Assembly: GCA_028713795.1 (NCBI GenBank)
Contig: JAQTNP010000019.1
Location: 1-14,818, forward strand
Source of the DNA: Minisyncoccota bacterium
GTDB taxonomy: Bacteria > Patescibacteriota > Minisyncoccia > Minisyncoccales > PEYH01
Direction of reading: 5' to 3'
Length of the DNA stretch: 14,818 nt
Shown: positions 1-4,410 of the stretch, in pieces
Layout of the letters: the number at the start of each line of letters is the position of its first letter
Numbering within the stretch: position 1 is the stretch's first letter
Translations under genes and position numbers: made by a program
Notes under the pieces: model-generated
What the model saw: the letters and a program-made list of their open reading frames with translations, nothing else
The model's database searches: none
What the model was told of the DNA's origin: nothing

Positions 1-636
1 GCAGCCACAATATTCATTAATGGCTGTAACTTCCGCTGCCCATTCTGCTACAATCCAAACCTAGTGTTGCCAGAAAAAATCTCTTCTTTTAACCAGGAAG
101 AGATATTTTCTTTTTTAAATAGAAGAGAAGGAATGATAGATGGTGTTGTAATCTGCGGTGGAGAGCCGACAATTAATAAAGATCTGAAAGAGGTTGTTAA
201 GAGAATTAAGGAGATGGGTTTCGCTGTAAAATTGGACACTAACGGTTCTAAGCCAGATATTCTTGATGATTTAATTTCTCAAGACCTTCTTGACTATATC
301 TCTATGGATATTAAGGCGCCTAAGGAAAAATATGAAACCTTATCGGGGCACAAAATTGATTTGGCAAGAATACAAGAAAGCATAGATATTTTAAAAGAAG
401 GGAAAACTGACTATGAATTCAGAACAACCGTTATCCCGCTGCTTTTAGAAAAGGAAGATATTCTTTCCATTGCTCAATGGATTAGGCCTGCAAAAAAATA
501 TTTCTTGCAGCAATTCAGGGCAGAAAATAATTTGAACCCAGAATTTAAGAAATTGAATCCATATTCTTTAGAATATCTTGTAGACATACAAGAAGTTATA
601 GCTCCGTTTTTTGATGTATGCCAAGTCAGAAAATAA
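1..636 (+). CDS. Radical SAM activating enzyme, NrdG-like (5' truncated by window edge)
   Basis: The frame is open from base 1 and stops at 634-636, giving 211 visible residues without the true start. The first 20 residues hold the radical-SAM cluster signature C9-x3-C13-x2-C16, preceded by an FINGCNFRC context typical of the anaerobic ribonucleoside-triphosphate reductase activating protein family (NrdG2/PflA-like). A GGEP motif (S-adenosylmethionine-binding region) follows in CGGEPTINKDL. Family members bind a 4Fe-4S cluster, cleave S-adenosylmethionine and generate a glycyl radical on a partner enzyme in the cytoplasm. The family is about 220-240 residues long, so probably only 15-25 residues are missing. 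The partner reductase is not in the window. The comEC start codon lies one base after the stop, so the two are probably co-transcribed. The activase family assignment is firm; the exact partner is inferred. Confidence 0.85.
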   Translation, partial: AATIFINGCNFRCPFCYNPNLVLPEKISSFNQEEIFSFLNRREGMIDGVVICGGEPTINKDLKEVVKRIKEMGFAVKLDTNGSKPDILDDLISQDLLDYISMDIKAPKEKYETLSGHKIDLARIQESIDILKEGKTDYEFRTTVIPLLLEKEDILSIAQWIRPAKKYFLQQFRAENNLNPEFKKLNPYSLEYLVDIQEVIAPFFDVCQVRK

Positions 637-637
637 T

Positions 638-2050
638 ATGAGGCCGGAACAAGTTTTCCTTTTTGGTTTAGTTTCTATATTTCTAGGAATAGGTTGCAGG
701 ATATTAATTCCTTTTCCTATCATTTTGTTGATAGGTTTTTTGTTTTGCGTTAGTTTAGCCTTTTTTAAAAAAGAAAAATGGATTCTTCTAATTTTTCTTT
801 TGTTTGTTTTGGGTTTTACAAGAGCTGGAGTAACAATGCAAAACAAAATTATATATTCTAATCAGGAATTAAATATAATAGGAAAGATAACGGAAGACCC
901 TGTTGTATTGGGAACATATGGGAGTGTTAAAATTAAAACAGAAGAGATTGGGGGGAAAAAGATTAAAAATACTATTCTTATATATTTTAATAATCCAAAA
1001 GATTATTCCAGGAATGATTTGGTAGAATTTAAGGGAATTCTACCAAAGCCAGATAACTATTATCAAAATCAGGGAATCGGGGCGATTGTCAGGGCAAATG
1101 ACTTAAGAATTATTAAATCTTCTATTTCTTCTGTCTTTACAAAACAGAAGAATAGAATAAGAGGGATTATTGAAGAAAAGATTGCTATTCCATACAGTTC
1201 AATCCTGTCTGCCATGATTTTAGGGGATAACTATGGTTTACCCAATGATTTAAAGGAAAGCCTGAATGAAAGCGGGTTGCGTCATATTATTTCTATTTCA
1301 GGAACTCATATAACCATTATCATGAATCTTTTGATGAGTTTTCTAATATTTTTTGGAATTTCAAGAAAAAAATCAGGAATTACTACTCTTGTAATAATAT
1401 TTCTATATGTATTATTTGTCGGCTTCTATGCTCCGGCAATCAGGGCGGCAATTATGGGGGCAAGCATGATTCTTGCCCAAATATTTGGCAGATTCCCGGA
1501 TTCTTTCAGATTTCTTTTGTTTGCCGGAGTAATAATTTTATTATTAAACCCATATTTATTCTTTGATCCTGGATTTTGGCTGTCATTTACTGCCACTTGC
1601 GGAATGATTTTCTTTTCCAATTCTTTCACAGGAAAGATTGAAAGGATATTAAAAAATAGAGAGATTAGCCAAATACTTGGGATTACATTTGCTGCCCAAA
1701 TATTTTCATTGCCTGTTTTAATGTATTATTTTGGATCTACTTCTATTTTCGCCTTCCTTTCCAATCTTTTAATCGCTCCTGTGATTCCTTTTGTCATTTC
1801 TTTTGGATTTATTGCAATAATCCTTGGTTTAATATTTTCTCCCCTAGGAACCATATTTTTTGTAATAATTCAGATTCTTTTGTCATATTTGATATTCATT
1901 TCCAATATCTTTGCAAAAATATCTATATTCAGGATAAATTTCTTTCCAAATATTTTTATCGTATTAAGTGCCTACATTCTTTTGATTATATGGGCAAGGC
2001 ATACCAGAGAAGAGGAAAAGGTATCTTTTCTTATGCCAAAACTTGACTGA
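638..2050 (+). CDS. comEC: ComEC/Rec2-type DNA uptake channel protein (no MBL domain)
   Basis: This 470-residue, highly hydrophobic protein has two N-terminal membrane segments, then a soluble stretch around residues 75-165 resembling the DUF4131/OB-like part of ComEC, then a long multi-span competence domain. The family hallmark is visible at residues 211-227 (ESGLRHIISISGTHITI), matching the usual SGLxHLLAVSGLH signature, with AMILGD just upstream. ComEC forms the inner-membrane channel that passes single-stranded DNA into the cell. Canonical proteins are about 750 residues with a C-terminal metallo-beta-lactamase-like domain; this one ends after the membrane domain. I chose ATG 638 because it starts one base after the upstream stop. 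A TTG/ATG nine codons earlier is in frame but would overlap the upstream gene. There is no recognisable SD. The stop is TGA. Confidence 0.88.
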   Translation: MRPEQVFLFGLVSIFLGIGCRILIPFPIILLIGFLFCVSLAFFKKEKWILLIFLLFVLGFTRAGVTMQNKIIYSNQELNIIGKITEDPVVLGTYGSVKIKTEEIGGKKIKNTILIYFNNPKDYSRNDLVEFKGILPKPDNYYQNQGIGAIVRANDLRIIKSSISSVFTKQKNRIRGIIEEKIAIPYSSILSAMILGDNYGLPNDLKESLNESGLRHIISISGTHITIIMNLLMSFLIFFGISRKKSGITTLVIIFLYVLFVGFYAPAIRAAIMGASMILAQIFGRFPDSFRFLLFAGVIILLLNPYLFFDPGFWLSFTATCGMIFFSNSFTGKIERILKNREISQILGITFAAQIFSLPVLMYYFGSTSIFAFLSNLLIAPVIPFVISFGFIAIILGLIFSPLGTIFFVIIQILLSYLIFISNIFAKISIFRINFFPNIFIVLSAYILLIIWARHTREEEKVSFLMPKLD

Positions 2051-2071
2051 CAGGATATAGTATGTTAATGT
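2043..2071 (+). promoter_or_regulatory. Promoter of the GC-rich RHH-rubredoxin unit
   Basis: TTGACT (2043-2048, overlapping the comEC stop) is followed by a 17-bp spacer and TAATGT (2066-2071). TATGT directly before the -10 fits the TRTGn extended -10 pattern. The -10 hexamer itself is a weak match. The position directly before an SD and small gene makes it plausible that the island is transcribed on its own. Confidence 0.45.
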
Positions 2072-2084
2072 ATGAGCATGATGT

Positions 2085-2096
2085 AGAAAGGAGGTG
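2085..2096 (+). promoter_or_regulatory. Very strong Shine-Dalgarno (AGAAAGGAGGTG)
   Basis: AGAAAGGAGGTG is fully complementary over 12 nt to the conserved 3' end of bacterial 16S rRNA. It lies 8 nt before ATG 2105 and decides that start. None of the confident AT-rich genes around it has an SD. Confidence 0.8.
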
Positions 2097-2104
2097 TACC
2101 ACCG

Positions 2105-2278
2105 ATGTTGCGCAAGAGTGATATATCCACTCTGTCCATCTACGTTCCAAAGAGCAAAGCTACCATGCGGCCCATCGAACGGTTGATGAGGGTTGGAGCG
2201 AAGAAGGACCGCTCGGTCAACTACCTCGTCGTCGAGGCGATCATGCAGTACCTGGATCGCGAGGAGAAGAAGAACTAG
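2105..2278 (+). CDS. Small ribbon-helix-helix (CopG/Arc-like) protein
   Basis: This is a 57-residue protein. An N-terminal strand (STLSIYVPK, about residues 8-16) is followed by an amphipathic helix (about 22-31), a turn with GAKKDRS, and a second helix NYLVVEAIMQYL (about 39-50) ending in charged residues. This is the strand-helix-helix order of MetJ/Arc/CopG repressors, which dimerise and insert the paired strands into the DNA major groove. The start is fixed by a near-perfect SD. I counted G or C at 45 of 57 third codon positions, the reverse of neighbouring AT-rich genes, which suggests transfer or a specially expressed gene. It precedes rubredoxin by 32 nt. Its target is unknown; autoregulation of the island is a reasonable guess. 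The fold assignment rests on pattern only. Confidence 0.72.
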   Translation: MLRKSDISTLSIYVPKSKATMRPIERLMRVGAKKDRSVNYLVVEAIMQYLDREEKKN

Positions 2279-2310
2279 TCTCAAGGGACTGGAAAAAAGG
2301 GGTGTTGCCT

Positions 2311-2469
2311 GTGAACAAATGGATGTGCACGGTGTGTGATTGCGTTTACGATCCGGCGATCGGTGATCCGACGAGCGGGGTTCCAGCTGGTACTTCGTTC
2401 ACCGAGCTACCAGAGGACTGGACTTGCCCTGACTGCGGTGAGGGCAAGGAGTTCTTCGAGAAGGTGTAG
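2311..2469 (+). CDS. Rubredoxin
   Basis: This 52-residue protein matches canonical rubredoxin in length and motif order: C6-x2-C9 near the start, the YDP...GDP...GVPAGTSF segment, LPEDWTCPDC with C39-x2-C42, and a GKEFFEKV end. The four cysteines bind one iron. Rubredoxins are small cytoplasmic electron carriers, often serving rubrerythrin, superoxide reductase or flavodiiron proteins in oxygen detoxification; no such partner is in the window. The start is GTG 2311, supported by AAAAGGGGTG 6 nt upstream and by alignment of the usual N-terminus (xKxxCxxC). An extra cysteine (C11) follows C9, where glycine-tyrosine is usual. G or C occupies 35 of 52 third positions, unlike the host genes. It is probably co-transcribed with the upstream RHH gene. 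Confidence 0.93.
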   Translation: MNKWMCTVCDCVYDPAIGDPTSGVPAGTSFTELPEDWTCPDCGEGKEFFEKV

Positions 2470-2487
2470 TCGGCGCGACGTGCCGAC
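2469..2487 (+). other. Hairpin directly after the rubredoxin stop
   Basis: GTCGGC (2469-2474) pairs with GCCGAC (2482-2487), extended by one G-U pair, leaving a 5-nt loop. No T-run follows, so this is not an intrinsic terminator. It may protect or process the mRNA 3' of rubredoxin. Confidence 0.45.
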
Positions 2488-2502
2488 GGAATCAGTGGTC
2501 CA

Positions 2503-2529
2503 AGGGAGGATAATATAATGGGCCCGTAG
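2503..2529 (+). other. SD plus 3-codon minimal frame, or promoter-like TATAAT
   Basis: AAGGGAGG (2502-2509) lies 8 nt before ATG 2518, which opens a frame of only Met-Gly-Pro before TAG (2527-2529). The same bases contain a consensus TATAAT (2514-2519) but no good -35 box 16-18 bp upstream. So it is either a ribosome-binding minimal frame in the 3' region of the rubredoxin message, or the -10 of a short RNA ending at the terminator near 2615. Confidence 0.25.
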
Positions 2530-2565
2530 CAGAGCAGTACATTAGAGAAGTTCAGAGCGTTTCTC

Positions 2566-2615
2566 GCGAGAGGGAACCTGGTGCCCGCACGACCTGGTTC
2601 CCTCGCTGTCTTTTT
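2566..2615 (+). terminator. Intrinsic terminator of the RHH-rubredoxin unit
   Basis: GAGGGAACC (2570-2578) pairs perfectly with GGTTCCCTC (2596-2604). The stem can extend through GCG/CGC with a small bulge, and TTTTT follows at 2611-2615. It marks the right edge of the GC-rich island; AT-rich host sequence begins at once. Confidence 0.8.
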
Positions 2616-2639
2616 AAAATCAACAATTTCTGCTAGAAT
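2611..2639 (+). promoter_or_regulatory. Likely dgkA promoter (extended -10)
   Basis: TGC-TAGAAT (-10 at 2634-2639) lies 22 bases before the dgkA start. With a 17-bp spacer, the -35 position falls on TTTTTA (2611-2616), which is weak. No SD is seen between it and ATG 2661. Confidence 0.4.
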
Positions 2640-2660
2640 TCAATATATTAAATAATAACA

Positions 2661-3038
2661 ATGGAAGCATTGTTTTCTTTTTCTAAATTAAGCCAAAGCA
2701 TCAAAATTGCTCTTTTAGGAATCAAAAATGCATTTAAAAAAGAGCAAACCTTTAGATTTGAATTAATCTATGGAATTGTTACCATAATTCTTAGTTTTCT
2801 CTTCGCTCTTAATTCAATAGAGTTTTCTATTATATTGATATGCATAGGAGTAACCCTAGGTTTTGAATTATTAAACTCCCAGATAGAAAAAACAGTAGAT
2901 ATATTAAAACCAGAATTTAACCAGCAGGCAAGAATAATCAAAGATATGTCTGCGGCAGCAGTATTGATGGTCGTTATTGTCTCCATTATTGTAGGCATAT
3001 TAATATTCCTTCCCCATTTCTTAAAACTTTTTGGATAA
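2661..3038 (+). CDS. dgkA: DgkA-family lipid kinase (diacylglycerol/undecaprenol kinase)
   Basis: This 125-residue membrane protein has the family's size, an amphipathic N-terminal segment and three membrane spans (about 33-51, 53-71, 97-118). The catalytic set is present and coincides with E. coli DgkA numbering: E28, E69, N72, E76, K94 and D95, within FELLNSQIEKTVD and IIKDMSAAAVLM. The enzyme phosphorylates a membrane lipid with ATP: diacylglycerol in Gram-negatives, or undecaprenol in Firmicutes, where it feeds the carrier pool for cell-wall synthesis. The substrate cannot be told here; undecaprenol is likely if the host has a single-membrane envelope. There is no SD before ATG 2661. It probably has its own promoter just upstream. 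Confidence 0.88.
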   Translation: MEALFSFSKLSQSIKIALLGIKNAFKKEQTFRFELIYGIVTIILSFLFALNSIEFSIILICIGVTLGFELLNSQIEKTVDILKPEFNQQARIIKDMSAAAVLMVVIVSIIVGILIFLPHFLKLFG

Positions 3039-3048
3039 AGGAGTCCTC

Positions 3049-3076
3049 TTTTCAAAAATTTTTAAACTGGTACAAT
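3049..3076 (+). promoter_or_regulatory. Likely htrA promoter
   Basis: TTTTCA (3049-3054), a 16-bp spacer and TACAAT (3071-3076), with TGG just before the -10 (extended -10). The distance to ATG 3107 leaves a leader of about 20-25 nt without SD. A second -10-like GATAAT (3087-3092) could give a shorter leader. Confidence 0.45.
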
Positions 3077-3106
3077 ATCATACTTAGATAATTAATTTAT
3101 AAAAAT

Positions 3107-4369
3107 ATGGAGATACAAACAGAATTACCTCCTGTTAAAAAACAGGAAAAACCAAAAGAATCTTTTAAATTCGTAATATTAGTAGCCGCAATATCTGTTA
3201 TCCTCGGCTCTGGAAGCGGGTTTCTAATCTCTAGCATCTATTGGACCAGAAATATGGATATGATTTCCGCAAAAGAGCCGATTGTCACAGAAAAAACAGT
3301 AGTTCAGAATAACTATATTCCTCAGACGACAGAAGAGCAGAAAACTATAAATCTGGTAAAAGATAATTTTGATTCTGTTGTAAGTGTTATCATCACTAAG
3401 GATGTTCCCATATACGAAACTTACTACGTTGATCCTTTTGGATCTGATTGGTTTAATTTCCAGGTTCCCCAATACAGGCAAAAAGGGACTGAGAAAAAGG
3501 AAGTAGGAGGAGGAACCGGCTTTATCATTAGTTCTGATGGAATGATTTTGACGAATAAACATGTGGTTTCGGAAAAAGACGCTGAATACACTGTTTTGAC
3601 TAATGATGGAAAAAGATATTCTGCCAAGATTCTGGCCCTAGATCCGATATATGACCTGGCAGTGATAAAAATTGAGGCAACTCAGACAAAGTTTAATCCT
3701 GTAAAACTGGGTGATTCTGATATATTACAGGTGGGCCAGACAGTAGTGGCAATAGGCAATGCCTTGGCTGAATTTCAAAACACAGTTTCTACCGGAGTAA
3801 TATCCGGTCTTGGAAGAACAATTACTGCAGCCAGCGGAACAGAAAGCGAAGTCTTAGATGATGTTATCCAAACAGATGCGGCAATTAATGCCGGTAATTC
3901 AGGTGGGCCCCTATTAAATCTGGCCGGTGAAGTGATAGGGATAAACGTTGCCAGATCTAATTATGCGGAGAATATAGGATTTGCCATCCCGATTAATCAA
4001 GCCAAAAAGGCAATTGATCAAGTAAAAGCAAGCGGAAAGATAGTGTATCCGTATATAGGGGTATATTATACCTTGATTACCCCCGATCTTCAGGCAGAGA
4101 ATAATCTTGAAGTCAGCTATGGCGCCTGGGTGGGAAGGGACTCTTCCGGCCAGAAAACAGAAACAACTTTTGTTGTCGGAAGCCCGGCAGAAAAATCAGG
4201 GTTAAAACAAGATGATATTATTCTCCAGATCAATGGAGAAAAGATAACCTTACAAAATACTCTTTCTAAAATTGTTCAGAAATATAATCCCAAAGATACA
4301 ATTTCATGCCTTGTTTTAAGGAATAAAACCCAGCAGACGATCAAAATTATTCTTGCAGAAAGAATATAG
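3107..4369 (+). CDS. HtrA/DegP-like membrane-anchored serine protease with PDZ domain
   Basis: This is a 420-residue protein. Residues 1-20 are charged and cytoplasmic, 22-45 form an uncleaved signal-anchor, about 75-310 the trypsin-like protease and about 315-415 a PDZ domain. The triad is complete: H152 in TNKHVV, D183 in IYDLAVIK and S265 in NAGNSGGPLL. HtrA enzymes degrade or hold misfolded proteins outside the cytoplasmic membrane, with the PDZ domain binding exposed C-termini. The PDZ domain has an insert with VGRDSSGQ (about 342-349) before the VVGSPAEKSGL carboxylate-loop region. Length and layout fit DegP/HtrA with a single PDZ. It lies between dgkA and a Clp ATPase gene, consistent with an envelope and protein-quality block, though each appears to have its own promoter. 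DegP, DegQ and DegS types cannot be told apart here, so no symbol is given. Confidence 0.92.
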   Translation: MEIQTELPPVKKQEKPKESFKFVILVAAISVILGSGSGFLISSIYWTRNMDMISAKEPIVTEKTVVQNNYIPQTTEEQKTINLVKDNFDSVVSVIITKDVPIYETYYVDPFGSDWFNFQVPQYRQKGTEKKEVGGGTGFIISSDGMILTNKHVVSEKDAEYTVLTNDGKRYSAKILALDPIYDLAVIKIEATQTKFNPVKLGDSDILQVGQTVVAIGNALAEFQNTVSTGVISGLGRTITAASGTESEVLDDVIQTDAAINAGNSGGPLLNLAGEVIGINVARSNYAENIGFAIPINQAKKAIDQVKASGKIVYPYIGVYYTLITPDLQAENNLEVSYGAWVGRDSSGQKTETTFVVGSPAEKSGLKQDDIILQINGEKITLQNTLSKIVQKYNPKDTISCLVLRNKTQQTIKIILAERI

Positions 4370-4373
4370 GGCC

Positions 4374-4402
4374 TTTACCAAAAAGGCATAAAATGGTATA
4401 AA
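4374..4402 (+). promoter_or_regulatory. clpB promoter giving a leaderless or nearly leaderless mRNA
   Basis: TTTACC (4374-4379), a 17-bp spacer and TATAAA (4397-4402), with TGG just before the -10. Transcription should begin around 4409-4410, one or two bases before ATG 4411. A small hairpin, GCCTTT (4371-4376) with AAAGGC (4382-4387), overlaps the -35; it may help end htrA transcription on the plus strand, though no T-run follows. No CIRCE or CtsR-like operator is visible. Confidence 0.6.
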
Positions 4403-4410
4403 TATTAACT

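Noticed and set aside
2048..2050. UGA recoded as glycine (Gracilibacteria/Absconditabacteria code)
   Set aside because: TGA ends comEC sensibly, just before a promoter, and all other genes read well with the standard code.
1964..2284. 106-codon minus-strand frame opposite comEC end and the RHH gene
   Set aside because: It is antisense to two better supported genes, crosses the comEC-island boundary and has no SD. It is a shadow frame produced by GC-rich sequence.
2520..2604. tRNA-like look of GGGCCCGTAGC... followed by GGTTCC
   Set aside because: There is no matching 3' acceptor strand, no anticodon arm and no TTCRA loop; GGTTCCC belongs to the terminator stem.
2518..2653. Stop-codon readthrough or recoded TAG giving a 45-residue protein after Met-Gly-Pro
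   Set aside because: The continuation passes through the terminator stem and its T-run. No recoding signal is visible, and pyrrolysine or TAG recoding would be unsupported here.
2043..2660. First GC island as a transposon or integron cassette
   Set aside because: No terminal inverted repeats, target duplications, attC-like fold or recombinase could be found at its edges.
4370..4410. Heat-shock operators (CIRCE or CtsR box) before clpB
   Set aside because: No TTAGCACTC-N9-GAGTGCTAA or tandem GGTCAAA-type heptads are present; only a small GCCTTT/AAAGGC hairpin is seen.
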